Source: UMGS1908 sp045655005 (lineage in GTDB: Bacteria > Bacillota > Clostridia > Christensenellales > UBA1242). From it: DNA of 10,044 bases. Of this stretch, positions 1 through 6,352 are shown in pieces. The first letter of the stretch is position 1. Each line of letters starts with the position of its first letter. The DNA is taken from assembly GCA_045655005.1 (NCBI GenBank), contig JAZOOJ010000008.1, positions 1-10,044 of the forward strand, read 5' to 3'. Made by a program: the position numbers and the translations under genes. Under the pieces are notes generated by a model. That model searched no databases. It worked only from the letters and a program-made list of their open reading frames with translations, and was not told the DNA's origin.

Positions 1-33
1 AAATATATTTATGAATAAGATTGTTTTTTACGC

Positions 34-80
34 AAAAAAACCACATCTTAATTTGTTACACAAACAAAAAGATATGGTTT
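34..80 (-). terminator. Intrinsic terminator of the ABC operon
   Basis: A 12-bp stem (38-49 with 69-80, one G-U pair on the minus strand) continues after a 2-nt bulge into a 6-bp inner stem (52-57 with 63-68) with a 5-nt loop. On the minus strand the stem runs straight into a run of T residues (34-40). It lies about 90 bp after the permease stop codon. Nothing else is recognised in 1-167. Confidence 0.8.
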
Positions 81-167
81 AAATTTTATTTTAAGTAATA
101 TAATTTCTTTTAAATATTAAATCTATTTTTCCCAATTTGCCACACAGTTTTAAATTAACCTCTTTAT

Positions 168-953
168 TTAATCAACATTAACACCTTTTTTAAATTCTTT
201 ATATGTTAGTATATAACACAAAAGAATTGCCAATGAATATACTACAATACCTGTTAACATAATACTTATAAACGTGTTATATGGAAGTACCAATGTTGCA
301 CTTGAAATGTCTATGTTGTTTATTAAAAGAACTACAACCATTACTAATGCAAGCACTATAAGAAATGAAAACGCTAATCCAGCTGAGATTAAAAATGCTT
401 TTAAAACTCTTTTTTCTCTTGCCTTATATGCAATAACTACTGACAAAAAGATGATTGATATGAACATACAAAATTCAACAATAACTAGTAACACAAATAA
501 TGATAGCACAACAAATAAAGAAATCTCTCCTGCTACAAAAGTCGAGATTAATATTTTTAACATGGTTGTGGTTTCGGGAGAAGCAAATAAGATAAGTAAA
601 GACACAATTACACAAGAAAACGCCAAAACTAATTCTATTAAAGTTGTTAAAAATTTAGAATTGATTAACTGAGATTTTGTTACGGGCAATGTATGAGTTA
701 AATAAGACTCATCGTTGTAAAAAGACTTTGTAAAATTAAGAAAACTTCGTAAAAATGGTTGAATAATTACATTTGCAATTAATGTGTATGTAATTGATTC
801 AAATAAAATTCTTGGGATCTGAAAGAAAGCGATCGACTCGCTTAATTCTTTACATCCCCTTGTAATTCCCGCGACTACAAGTGTTGAAGCAAATAAAATC
901 CAAAGCCAACGCATATTCTTTTTTAAATCATATTTTAATAGGTTACTGAACAT
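168..953 (-). CDS. ABC-2 type transporter permease subunit
   Basis: This 261-residue integral membrane protein has about six hydrophobic segments (roughly residues 15-31, 50-68, 104-124, 146-173, 184-211 and 228-250). A soluble stretch at 81-102 carries the DESYLTHTLPVTKSQL-type signature often seen in ABC-2 permeases paired with bacitracin/YtrB-like ATPases. It would form the membrane pore driven by the ATPase encoded just upstream. The start is placed at 953: an AGGAGG lies 7 nt before this ATG, and the in-frame ATG 24 bases upstream merely translates that ribosome binding site. With this start the gene overlaps the ATPase gene by 11 bp, which suggests translational coupling. The substrate is unknown; homologous Bacillus ytr systems are linked to cell-envelope antibiotic stress. 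The family call is firm, the role is inferred. Confidence 0.85.
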   Translation of the reverse strand: MFSNLLKYDLKKNMRWLWILFASTLVVAGITRGCKELSESIAFFQIPRILFESITYTLIANVIIQPFLRSFLNFTKSFYNDESYLTHTLPVTKSQLINSKFLTTLIELVLAFSCVIVSLLILFASPETTTMLKILISTFVAGEISLFVVLSLFVLLVIVEFCMFISIIFLSVVIAYKAREKRVLKAFLISAGLAFSFLIVLALVMVVVLLINNIDISSATLVLPYNTFISIMLTGIVVYSLAILLCYILTYKEFKKGVNVD

Positions 954-1644
954 AAAATTTCCTCCTAAAAATTTCATCTATTGAACAATTTTCTCTATTT
1001 CTAAGTTCATCGGCGTTTTCTTGAAGAACTATTTCACCATTATCAATAAAAACAACCTCGTCTAAAATCTTTTCAATATCTGAAATCATATGTGTTGAAA
1101 TTAATAGTGTTGCATTTTCTTCAAAGTTTTTTAAAATTGTCTGCAAAATGTAATCTCTACTAGCCGGATCTACACCACCAAGTGGTTCGTCTAAGATATA
1201 GATTTTTGCTTTTCTACTCATCACAAGCACAAGTTGCACTTTCTCTTTCATTCCCTTGCTCATTTTTGAAAGTCGCATATCCCTGTCCAATTGTAAATCT
1301 AATAAAAGTCTTTCAGCCTTTAATTTATCAAAATCAGCGTAAAAAGTTTCGAAAAATTTAATAGCGTCACTGACTTTCATATTTGGGTCTAGGTAAGACC
1401 TTTCAGGTAGATATGAAATCAAATTTTTAGTTTCGGTTGAGATTGGCTTTCCTGCGACTAAAACCTCTCCACTAGAAGGTGTTAAAAGGTCGTTTGCCAA
1501 CTTAAACAGTGTTGATTTCCCACTTCCATTTTTTCCTAAAAGTCCTACGATTTTATTTTCGCCAATCTTTAAATTAATATCTTTCAAAACATGTTTTTCG
1601 CCAAAACTTTTGTTTACATTCCTATATTCTAAAACATAACTCAT
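943..1644 (-). CDS. ABC transporter ATP-binding protein (YtrB-like)
   Basis: This 233-residue cytoplasmic ATPase would power the ABC-2 permease. Motifs in order: Walker A GKNGSGKST at 37-45; a degenerate signature loop around 125-132 (LSKMSKGM instead of LSGGQ); Walker B IYILDEP at 148-154; D-loop GGVDP at 156-160; H-loop STH with H185. The position usually held by the Q-loop glutamine reads YLPE (78-81), a substitution seen in this export-type subfamily. An AAGGAGA lies 10 nt before the ATG. The gene begins 1 bp after the repressor stop codon and its end overlaps the permease start, so the three are one operon. The transported substrate cannot be read from the sequence. Confidence 0.92.
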   Translation of the reverse strand: MSYVLEYRNVNKSFGEKHVLKDINLKIGENKIVGLLGKNGSGKSTLFKLANDLLTPSSGEVLVAGKPISTETKNLISYLPERSYLDPNMKVSDAIKFFETFYADFDKLKAERLLLDLQLDRDMRLSKMSKGMKEKVQLVLVMSRKAKIYILDEPLGGVDPASRDYILQTILKNFEENATLLISTHMISDIEKILDEVVFIDNGEIVLQENADELRNRENCSIDEIFRRKFYVQ

Positions 1645-1645
1645 T

Positions 1646-2005
1646 CTATACTTCTCTCCTTTTTATTAATTCTTTAACATCTTTTTCGGTTAGCCCTAAG
1701 GCTTTCATTTTATCAAAAAACAAATCTACTTCATTTTTAATAAGTATTGCTTTTTGTTCCTCTATTAAAACAGAATTTTCTGCAACATATTTCCCATTAG
1801 TCCTATCAGTAAAAATCAGCCCGTCAGCCTCCAACAATTGAAGTGCTTTTTGTACAGTGTTTGGATTTATTGAATATATTAGAGCAAACTCCCTAACCGA
1901 CGGCAATTTTTCATTTGTCTTAAATTTACCACTAATAATGTTTCCCTTAATAATTTCTGCGACTTGCAAAAATATAGGCTTATCATTTGAAAACTTAATT
2001 GGCAT
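1646..2005 (-). CDS. GntR family transcriptional regulator, YtrA subfamily
   Basis: This 119-residue repressor-type protein has a GntR winged helix-turn-helix at about residues 10-75: the IFLQVAEIIKGNIISGKF start, the KLPSVREFA and NPNTVQKAL recognition segments, and a GKYV wing. A short C-terminal helical tail (80-119) replaces the large effector domain of other GntR groups, which is typical of YtrA proteins that head ABC operons and respond to envelope-active agents. The start is placed at 2005 because GGAG lies 7 nt before this ATG. The in-frame ATG at 2017 has no ribosome binding site and would add only four residues. It is first in the operon and probably represses it through the inverted repeat over the promoter. 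Confidence 0.9.
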   Translation of the reverse strand: MPIKFSNDKPIFLQVAEIIKGNIISGKFKTNEKLPSVREFALIYSINPNTVQKALQLLEADGLIFTDRTNGKYVAENSVLIEEQKAILIKNEVDLFFDKMKALGLTEKDVKELIKRREV

Positions 2006-2029
2006 ATATTTCTCCATACATTTTAAATG

Positions 2030-2083
2030 GGCATTGTATTACTTAACTAACACAATAATACAATATGCCAATATCTTTGTCAA
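2030..2083 (-). promoter_or_regulatory. Promoter and probable GntR operator of the ABC operon
   Basis: On the minus strand a perfect -35 TTGACA (2078-2083) is followed by a 17-bp spacer and -10 TATTAT (2055-2060). An inverted repeat, GGCATTGTATTA (2030-2041) and TAATACAATATGCC (2056-2069), covers the -10 and the expected transcription start near 2048. The core arms TTGTATTA/TAATACAA match exactly; the outer GGCA parts match apart from a 2-nt insertion. Placement over the promoter of a GntR gene suggests autorepression; the binding itself is inferred. Confidence 0.8.
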
Positions 2084-2106
2084 GCGTTTTTTATAAAAAA
2101 TAAAAA

Positions 2107-2134
2107 TCCTAAACCAAATTTCTTTAGTTTAGGA
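2107..2134 (-). terminator. Intrinsic terminator of the pnuC-like gene
   Basis: A 12-bp stem (2107-2118 with 2123-2134; one G-U pair on the minus strand) with a 4-nt loop is followed on the minus strand by TTTTTATTTTTT. It lies 28 bp after the transporter stop codon and shields the downstream ABC-operon promoter. Confidence 0.88.
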
Positions 2135-2161
2135 AAATTGTTGTTTTTTAATATGTTTATT

Positions 2162-2818
2162 TTAGTTCTTAATATTCTTCTTGGCACTTACACTCCAATT
2201 GACGTAGCCAACTATACAAGAAACTAAACAACTTGCACTCATTATTAACATTAACAAGTCAAATGTCGTTATCCACATTATAACCGATACAATATATACT
2301 ATCACCCACATAAACCATTGTTCTTGGTACCTCTTTGCCATTAATAATGTAGCAACAAATGACACCACAGTTGAAATTGCATCAACGATATAATTGACTC
2401 CGCCAATACATTTTAAGAATAAAGAATACATTACAACAGCTATTGTTGATATTATAAATACAATTACAATTTGTTTAAAAGTCATTTTATTCGCGTTAAC
2501 TCGCATTGTCGATTCCAAGTTCTTTCTCCACATAAAATAAGAGATAAATATCATTGGCAGGTCGACAAAAAAGTAAAAAATCACTTCCCCATATAACCTA
2601 GCATTAAAAGCGACAAAGATATAAGTCGTTGTTGATACAAATCCGACAATAAAATTAATCAGATTCCTGTCTGACAAAAAAACAATATAGCAAATACTAG
2701 TTACACAAGCTAATAGTGTTAACCAATTAAGATGTAAAACAATAGTTAAAATACAACACGCTACCATTACTATACAGAAAAACAAGTAATGAATAATTGT
2801 TAATAATTTATTTTTCAT
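2162..2818 (-). CDS. pnuC: PnuC-like nicotinamide riboside/vitamin transporter
   Basis: This 218-residue membrane protein has about seven hydrophobic segments across its length. Family features are visible: the GFVSTTTYIFVAFNARLYGE region (59-78), W97 at the end of the following helix, D146 in VDAIST, and the SFVATLLMAKRYQEQW block (153-168) leading into a WFMW motif (168-171), the WxxW associated with substrate binding in PnuC proteins. PnuC transporters move nicotinamide riboside, and relatives move thiamine or other vitamins, by facilitated diffusion with trapping by phosphorylation; no kinase gene is nearby, so the substrate is open. It is transcribed alone, with a promoter upstream and a terminator downstream. 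No Shine-Dalgarno sequence precedes the ATG, unlike most genes here. Confidence 0.82.
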   Translation of the reverse strand: MKNKLLTIIHYLFFCIVMVACCILTIVLHLNWLTLLACVTSICYIVFLSDRNLINFIVGFVSTTTYIFVAFNARLYGEVIFYFFVDLPMIFISYFMWRKNLESTMRVNANKMTFKQIVIVFIISTIAVVMYSLFLKCIGGVNYIVDAISTVVSFVATLLMAKRYQEQWFMWVIVYIVSVIMWITTFDLLMLIMSASCLVSCIVGYVNWSVSAKKNIKN

Positions 2819-2830
2819 ATTATCTATACT

Positions 2831-2858
2831 ATCATACTTCGCAAAAATTTCAAAGCAA
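2831..2858 (-). promoter_or_regulatory. Probable promoter of the pnuC-like gene
   Basis: Minus strand -10 TATGAT (2831-2836) with -35 TTGCTT (2853-2858) and a 16-bp spacer. Transcription would start about 6 nt before the ATG at 2818, leaving essentially no leader and so no room for a riboswitch. Alternative AT-rich -10 boxes overlap it, so the exact start is uncertain. Confidence 0.5.
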
Positions 2859-2860
2859 TT

Positions 2861-2904
2861 ACAGAAATGAAAAGATTGTATTCTGTGTTAAAATACAATC
2901 TTTT
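2861..2904. repeat. Hairpin element, copy A (terminator-like)
   Basis: A perfect 13-bp stem (2870-2882 with 2892-2904) with a 9-nt loop is preceded by ACAGAAAT. The flank, stem (AGATTGTAT) and loop (GTGTTA) closely match copy C at 5300-5350. On the minus strand the stem is followed by TTTTC, so it may act as a weak terminator for the hydrolase operon ending at 3010. The 91 bp between it and that stop codon (2905-3009) hold no gene that I can see. Confidence 0.6.
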
Positions 2905-2995
2905 AGCACATAATTTCAATTCTCACCCTCGCAAAATTACGATAATATAAGGTCTAAACTCGTGTGCGAATATACTCTTATCCTGCTTACAATAA

Positions 2996-3028
2996 TTTAA
3001 ACAAAAATTTTAAGCATTTTTGTTTAAA
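2996..3028 (-). terminator. AT-rich inverted repeat across the hydrolase stop codon
   Basis: A perfect 13-bp inverted repeat (2996-3008 with 3016-3028) has the stop codon in its 7-nt loop. It encodes the last residues of the hydrolase. The stem is mostly A-T and no T-run follows on the minus strand, so it may protect the mRNA 3' end rather than terminate; the better terminator is the hairpin at 2870-2904. Confidence 0.4.
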
Positions 3029-3729
3029 ATGTCTATAAACAACTTTACTATGTTTTGAACATCTTGTGGACGTCTGCAAAAATGGTCTGCATCATCTAAT
3101 CTATATAAATCCCAATTTTTAATCTTTGCTAATTTAAAAATATTTTCATTATTTACCGATATATCTTTACTTCCATAGATAAGTTTCACATTCTCTTTTA
3201 TATTTAAAGACCCCCAAATATCAAACTTAAAATAGTCTTCAATCATAGAGACGTCAACTTCCATACCATTTCTAACATAGTTTTCGCCTTTATCTAAGCA
3301 TTCAATCATTTCTTTCCAATTTTCTAGTGTATCTTCCTTGCAAATATAATATTCTTCCAAGGCGGGAGCTCTCAATATAACTTCACCATATTGATTGGTG
3401 TTATTTTCTAAATATCTAAGCAATAAAAATCCACCAAAACTTGCACCAGTAAGACTTATTGGTCCGGAATAAAAAGATTTCACCCATTCTTCAATTTCCT
3501 TTATACTGTCAAGGCAAGCTTTTACATTTAGTTTTTCATTTTTTCTTAGTCCGTGACCAGGCAAATCAAAGCAAACTAAACCTATATTATTTTCTTTTAA
3601 AGTTGGTGCAATTTTTTCAAAAACAAATGAATTTCTTGAACTAGAAAAACCATGCACAGCAATTACAATTGTTTTAAGATTATTTGCCTCAATTTCTAAG
3701 AAATTTTTAACTATAAAATCACTCTTCAC
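3010..3729 (-). CDS. Alpha/beta hydrolase (serine hydrolase)
   Basis: This 239-residue cytoplasmic protein has no signal peptide. The alpha/beta hydrolase layout is complete: the oxyanion-hole HGFSSS at 26-31, DLPGHG at 55-60, the nucleophile elbow GASFGG with S97, a likely acid D189 in YGSKD, and the catalytic histidine H216 in DADHF. The size and the short cap between about 125 and 175 fit small esterase/lipase-like members; the substrate cannot be told. The start codon is GTG with AAGGAG 10 nt upstream, inside the 3' end of the acetyltransferase gene. The gap to that gene is 7 bp, so the two are co-transcribed, with the hydrolase second. Confidence 0.85.
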   Translation of the reverse strand: MKSDFIVKNFLEIEANNLKTIVIAVHGFSSSRNSFVFEKIAPTLKENNIGLVCFDLPGHGLRKNEKLNVKACLDSIKEIEEWVKSFYSGPISLTGASFGGFLLLRYLENNTNQYGEVILRAPALEEYYICKEDTLENWKEMIECLDKGENYVRNGMEVDVSMIEDYFKFDIWGSLNIKENVKLIYGSKDISVNNENIFKLAKIKNWDLYRLDDADHFCRRPQDVQNIVKLFIDILNKNA

Positions 3730-3736
3730 CTGTAAT

Positions 3737-4213
3737 TTACTCCTTAATGTTTTTCAAAATATCTTCAGAATTTCCTTCAATTAAGAACAAATCTTCAACT
3801 TTCTTAAAGCCAATTCTTTCATACCAAGAGTAAGGCATTTTATTCTCTCCGTTGTAAGTTGTCCCATTTACACAGGTAATATTATATTTTTGTTTAGCAG
3901 CTTCGACTACTGATTTTAAGAGTTTAGAAGCAATTTTTTGTTTTCTATAACTTTCTTTTACTGAAAGTTCTTCTGCCATAAGTTGATTTCCATCTGCCCA
4001 AGGTTTAATGTATGAAAATGTAAAACCAACAACTTCATCATTGTTTTTTGCAACAAAGAATAAATCTGGATTTAATTTAAAATAAAACTCACAAATTGCA
4101 TTTGAACTTTCAATAGTCCAACCTTCATTTAAAACATTATTGTTATAAATTTCTCTTAAAATATCTGCACATTGTGTTAAATCTTTCTTTTCAGCTAATT
4201 TTATTTCAATCAT
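3737..4213 (-). CDS. GNAT family N-acetyltransferase
   Basis: This 158-residue acetyl-CoA-dependent acetyltransferase has an N-terminal strand MIEIKLAEKKDL, the central VVGFTFSYI strand (61-69), motif A EELSVKESYRKQKIASKLL (81-99) and a C-terminal YSWYERIGFKK block (128-138) typical of GNAT proteins. In the pyrophosphate-binding loop the usual Q/RxxGxG/A reads R90-KQ-K93-I-A95, so the first glycine is a lysine. The start is placed at 4213, where AGGAG lies 10 nt upstream. The earlier in-frame ATG at 4246 falls upstream of the predicted -10 box, so it would not be in the mRNA. It is first in an operon with the hydrolase. The acceptor is unknown. Confidence 0.88.
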   Translation of the reverse strand: MIEIKLAEKKDLTQCADILREIYNNNVLNEGWTIESSNAICEFYFKLNPDLFFVAKNNDEVVGFTFSYIKPWADGNQLMAEELSVKESYRKQKIASKLLKSVVEAAKQKYNITCVNGTTYNGENKMPYSWYERIGFKKVEDLFLIEGNSEDILKNIKE

Positions 4214-4236
4214 TATATAAATTCTCCTACAACAAT

Positions 4237-4245
4237 AGTATAACA
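4237..4245 (-). promoter_or_regulatory. Extended -10 promoter of the GNAT-hydrolase operon
   Basis: Minus strand TGT-TATACT (-10 at 4237-4242, TG at 4244-4245). No good -35 is present, which fits an extended -10 promoter. The expected start near 4230 leaves a leader of about 17 nt containing the ribosome binding site. Confidence 0.5.
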
Positions 4246-4333
4246 TAAACCATAAAATTTTGTATTACTTTTCTAAATCTTTTTTCTAAAATAATGCTTT
4301 TTAATTATATCTCTTAAACTTGGTATTATAATT

Positions 4334-4405
4334 GCAGGAACACCTTTTAGACAAAAATAAAAGAACTGCGTGTGCGAACGCAGTTCAAATTGGCGGAAAG
4401 ATGGT
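4334..4405. repeat. Hairpin element, copy B
   Basis: This is a relative of the element at 5291-5370. Shared parts are the left flank (GCAGGAACACCTTTTAGAC then AAAAATAAAA here; GCAATACCTTTATGAC then AGAAATAAAA there) and the right flank TTGGCGGAAAGATGG (here) versus TTGGCGTAGCGAGTGG (there). The stem sequence between them differs completely but base pairing is kept. It lies just after the phosphorylase gene and contains its terminator. Confidence 0.5.
4353..4386 (-). terminator. Intrinsic terminator of the phosphorylase gene
   Basis: A perfect 8-bp GC-rich stem (GAACTGCG 4363-4370 with 4379-4386) with an 8-nt loop is followed on the minus strand by TTTTATTTTT. It lies 43 bp after the stop codon at 4430. 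Confidence 0.88.
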
Positions 4406-4429
4406 AATCGCATTCTAACAGATAATGTT

Positions 4430-5203
4430 TTACTTTTTACTATTAACAAATTCTTCTACACATTCTGTCATTAACAATATTATCTTTTTTCTAACTTCTT
4501 TAATTGATGAATGTAAATTCCACTGTTTTTGTACAGTGTCAGAAAAGTAAAGTAATTGTGCAAACTTATATTTTCTATATTTTGCTATTGAACACCATGC
4601 TGCACATTCCATTTCTACACCAATGGCACCTTGGGAATTTCTTAATTCGACTTCTGATTTTGTTTCTCGTAGAAAACTGTCAGTAGTCCAAGTAGTACCT
4701 TTAATATATGGTAGATTGTTCTTTTTCAAATATTTAGCAATAAATGATGTTAATGTTTTATTTGTTTCGGTATATATCGAAGGTTTTTGATAGTGATAAG
4801 AGGTTCCTTCTCCGCGAATTGCTTTTTCAATCAACAGGAAATTGTCAGAATCAATATCATAACAAATTTTTCCGCAAGAACCACAAGCAAAAAAATTATT
4901 AATTCCCATAAACCCTAAAACCTCCATTAAGGTTCCGGCAGCTGGAGCACCGACTGGTGCTATCGCAATTATAAATTTTTTATTATAAATATAGCACTTA
5001 TAAGCACCACTTGCATTCCCGAATGTATAAAAATCTTCTATTATATCTTGGTTATTATATATCTCATCAAACTCTTTAGTAAAAATGAAAAGAGCTGTAT
5101 TAATTTTATTTTGTTTTAGCATGTTGATTTTTTCTTCAATCATATACTTCTGTTTACCAATTAAACCAGGCTCATCAAAAAAATCTAAGATAGGGAAATT
5201 CAT
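4430..5203 (-). CDS. Nucleoside phosphorylase family protein (uridine phosphorylase-like)
   Basis: This 257-residue cytoplasmic enzyme belongs to the purine/uridine phosphorylase superfamily, which cleaves nucleosides with phosphate to a base and (deoxy)ribose-1-phosphate. Visible signatures: IAPVGAPAAGTLME (81-94), a glycine-rich FACGSCGKI strand (105-113), RGEGTSYHY (130-138), GTTWTTDSFLRE (169-180) and the ribose-binding GVEMECAAW (195-203, with E197, M198 and E199). The MExAA block and RGEGTSYHY point to uridine phosphorylase-like members rather than MTA/SAH nucleosidase, but the base specificity is not certain. The start at 5203 has GGAGG 7 nt upstream; an in-frame ATG at 5242 lies upstream of the -10 box and is rejected. 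It is a single-gene unit with its own promoter and terminator, with a likely role in nucleoside salvage. Confidence 0.85.
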   Translation of the reverse strand: MNFPILDFFDEPGLIGKQKYMIEEKINMLKQNKINTALFIFTKEFDEIYNNQDIIEDFYTFGNASGAYKCYIYNKKFIIAIAPVGAPAAGTLMEVLGFMGINNFFACGSCGKICYDIDSDNFLLIEKAIRGEGTSYHYQKPSIYTETNKTLTSFIAKYLKKNNLPYIKGTTWTTDSFLRETKSEVELRNSQGAIGVEMECAAWCSIAKYRKYKFAQLLYFSDTVQKQWNLHSSIKEVRKKIILLMTECVEEFVNSKK

Positions 5204-5221
5204 TATAATACCTCCACTAAA

Positions 5222-5230
5222 ATTATAGCA
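5222..5230 (-). promoter_or_regulatory. Extended -10 promoter of the phosphorylase gene
   Basis: Minus strand TGC-TATAAT (-10 consensus at 5222-5227, TG at 5229-5230) with no good -35. The start would be near 5215, overlapping the region just before GGAGG, so the leader is very short. Confidence 0.6.
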
Positions 5231-5290
5231 CATTTTTCTCAAAAGTGTATCTTTTAATATATTATTTATTTATTTTTTTATTACAAAACC

Positions 5291-5370
5291 CGCAATACCT
5301 TTATGACAGAAATAAAAAAGATTGTATCCATTAGTGTTAGGATACAATCTCTCTTGGCGTAGCGAGTGGA
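5291..5370. repeat. Hairpin element, copy C
   Basis: It shares both flanks with the element at 4334-4405, and its left flank, stem and loop with that at 2861-2904. The right part, TTGGCGTAGCGAGTGG, read on the minus strand, vaguely resembles a tRNA 3' end (ending CGCCA) followed by a terminator, as is also the arrangement at the real tRNA-Ser at 8189. No tRNA body is present here. Confidence 0.5.
5311..5350 (-). terminator. Intrinsic terminator inside hairpin element C
   Basis: A perfect 11-bp stem (5319-5329 with 5340-5350) with a 10-nt loop is followed on the minus strand by TTTTTT. It is a second terminator behind the one at 5389-5415. Confidence 0.8.
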
Positions 5371-5388
5371 ACCTAAATCGAATATTTT

Positions 5389-5415
5389 AAAAGGTCTTCT
5401 TATTGAAGACCTTTT
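5389..5415 (-). terminator. Terminator of the two-helix membrane protein gene
   Basis: A perfect 11-bp stem (AAAAGGTCTTC 5389-5399 with 5405-5415) with a 5-nt loop starts 4 nt after the stop codon at 5420. The T-tract on the minus strand is short (TTTT then AAAA), which may be why a stronger terminator follows at 5311-5350. Confidence 0.75.
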
Positions 5416-5419
5416 TGAA

Positions 5420-5899
5420 TTAATCATTTTTAATTAGGTTGTTTAATATTTTTGTCACTTCTTTAACTTCTTCCACATTTTCAATTTTATATGTTTTTTC
5501 GGTTGTTGTAATTTTTATAACTCCTTCTCGAGAAATATATTGAACTAAACCAAATGAAGTTTTTATATATCTACGACAAGAAATGTCTTGTATGTCTTTT
5601 AAATTAATGGTTGTTTCTTCTTCATTGCATATCACTAGTTTGCTGTAATGTTTGCAAAGAGCTTCATCTGGTAGTTTATTTATTCTTTTGTTAAACTTAA
5701 AATCTTTTATGCCAAATATTACAAACAATAAAGCAAAAAACACAAAAACCAATCCAATAATAGTAGTTACAATATATGGTGGATTTACAGCAAATAAGCA
5801 TAAACCAGCCATAAGCAATGAAATACTTGCTAAAATTATATTTCTTACTAAAACATACGATATATCTTTTTCTTTTTTTCTTGTTGCTATAAGTTCCAT
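5420..5899 (-). CDS. Membrane protein with two helices and a PH-like C-terminal domain
   Basis: This 159-residue protein is not recognised by name. An N-terminal charged segment (1-15) is followed by two hydrophobic helices (about 17-37 and 42-64) and a soluble, strand-rich C-terminal part (about 82-159). In that part, alternating strands such as KLVICNEEETTINLKDIQDI, GVIKITTTEKTYKIENV and a final amphipathic helix (142-157) resemble bacterial PH-like domains of small membrane proteins; this domain call is by pattern only. The start at 5899 has GGGAG 7 nt upstream. It has its own promoter at 5922-5950. A hairpin-rich region 100 bp upstream on the same strand could instead make a long leader for it. 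Confidence 0.75.
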   Translation of the reverse strand: MELIATRKKEKDISYVLVRNIILASISLLMAGLCLFAVNPPYIVTTIIGLVFVFFALLFVIFGIKDFKFNKRINKLPDEALCKHYSKLVICNEEETTINLKDIQDISCRRYIKTSFGLVQYISREGVIKITTTEKTYKIENVEEVKEVTKILNNLIKND

Positions 5900-5921
5900 T
5901 TTGTATCTCCCATATAAAAAT

Positions 5922-5950
5922 AGTGTATCAAAAATATTATATTAAGTCAA
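5922..5950 (-). promoter_or_regulatory. Promoter of the two-helix membrane protein gene
   Basis: Minus strand -35 TTGACT (5945-5950), a 17-bp spacer and -10 TACACT (5922-5927). The start would be near 5915, with the ribosome binding site about 5-10 nt inside. Confidence 0.65.
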
Positions 5951-5995
5951 GCGATTTACTTCGGTTAAGTTTTAGATTTACTTTAGATTTATTTG

Positions 5996-6270
5996 GGGTT
6001 GTGAGTGTTAGGCGTGTGCTTGCCCGCGAACAAGTGCCGTCGCTTCATGAAAGAAAAAAGAAACCTAAACTCACCCTTAAGGCAGTTTTGGTTCCTTTTA
6101 TTTCCCTTGTTTCAGAGTTACACTGAAATTATACTCTTCAAGAGTGGTACAACCACACATTTAGTGTGGTTCTGTTCCGCTACACTTCTATTGCAATTGC
6201 TCAAAGTGCTGGTTTAGCAGGTTGCTTTGCAACCCATTCTTTTTTTAAGTGGCTGTAAACAGCGGGCCAC
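5996..6270 (-). ncRNA. Candidate structured RNA of about 275 nt
   Basis: This stretch has no convincing gene, but it is about 43% GC by hand count over 6001-6240 (52% at 6001-6060) inside AT-rich flanks, and it folds into consecutive hairpins. From its 5' end on the minus strand: GTGG/CCAC plus CTGT/ACAG (6249-6270); GGTTGC/GCAACC (6220-6234); TGCT/AGCA (6207-6219); AACCACAC/GTGTGGTT (6151-6171) with partial extension; ACTCT/AGAGT (6133-6145); TTTCAG/CTGAAA (6110-6128); and a long-range 11-bp stem with a 1-nt bulge joining 6001-6012 to 6064-6074 around a smaller CTTG/CAAG hairpin. A promoter ends exactly where the first hairpin begins. No terminator is visible at the 3' side, so it may continue into the gene at 5899. 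I cannot match it to tmRNA, SRP, RNase P or 6S RNA. Confidence 0.55.
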
Positions 6271-6276
6271 ATAATC

Positions 6277-6305
6277 ATAATACCACATCTAATATTAAAT
6301 TTCAA
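6277..6305 (-). promoter_or_regulatory. Strong promoter of the candidate structured RNA
   Basis: Minus strand -35 TTGAAA (6300-6305), a 17-bp spacer and extended -10 TGG-TATTAT (6277-6282). The predicted start is about 6270, the first base of the GTGG arm of the first hairpin. This fit is the main reason for assigning the RNA to the minus strand; the plus strand has no comparable promoter. Confidence 0.7.
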
Positions 6306-6313
6306 CAACTTAT

Positions 6314-6352
6314 AAAAAAGAGCAAAGCAACAAAATCGCTTCGCTCTTTTTT
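6314..6352. terminator. Strong terminator hairpin, best on the minus strand
   Basis: A 15-bp stem (6314-6328 with 6338-6352): one pair is A-C on the plus strand but G-U on the minus strand, so the minus-strand RNA pairs fully and is followed by TTTTTT. No gene on the minus strand reads into it. It lies directly upstream of the structured RNA's promoter and may insulate that promoter, or end a short unannotated transcript from 6353-6440. Confidence 0.7.

Noticed and set aside
4267..4340. A minus-strand frame of about 22 codons running from hairpin element B to a TAG, resembling a protein C-terminus
   Set aside because: It has no start or ribosome binding site and begins inside the terminator; such a length occurs by chance.
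5351..5370. Possible tRNA 3' end (minus strand ending CGCCA) in hairpin element C
   Set aside because: No anticodon arm, D-arm or acceptor partner is present upstream; at most a short remnant.
5923..6217. Two short plus-strand open frames over the hairpin-rich region
   Set aside because: No ribosome binding sites; they overlap each other in different frames and sit in the structured, promoter-antisense region.
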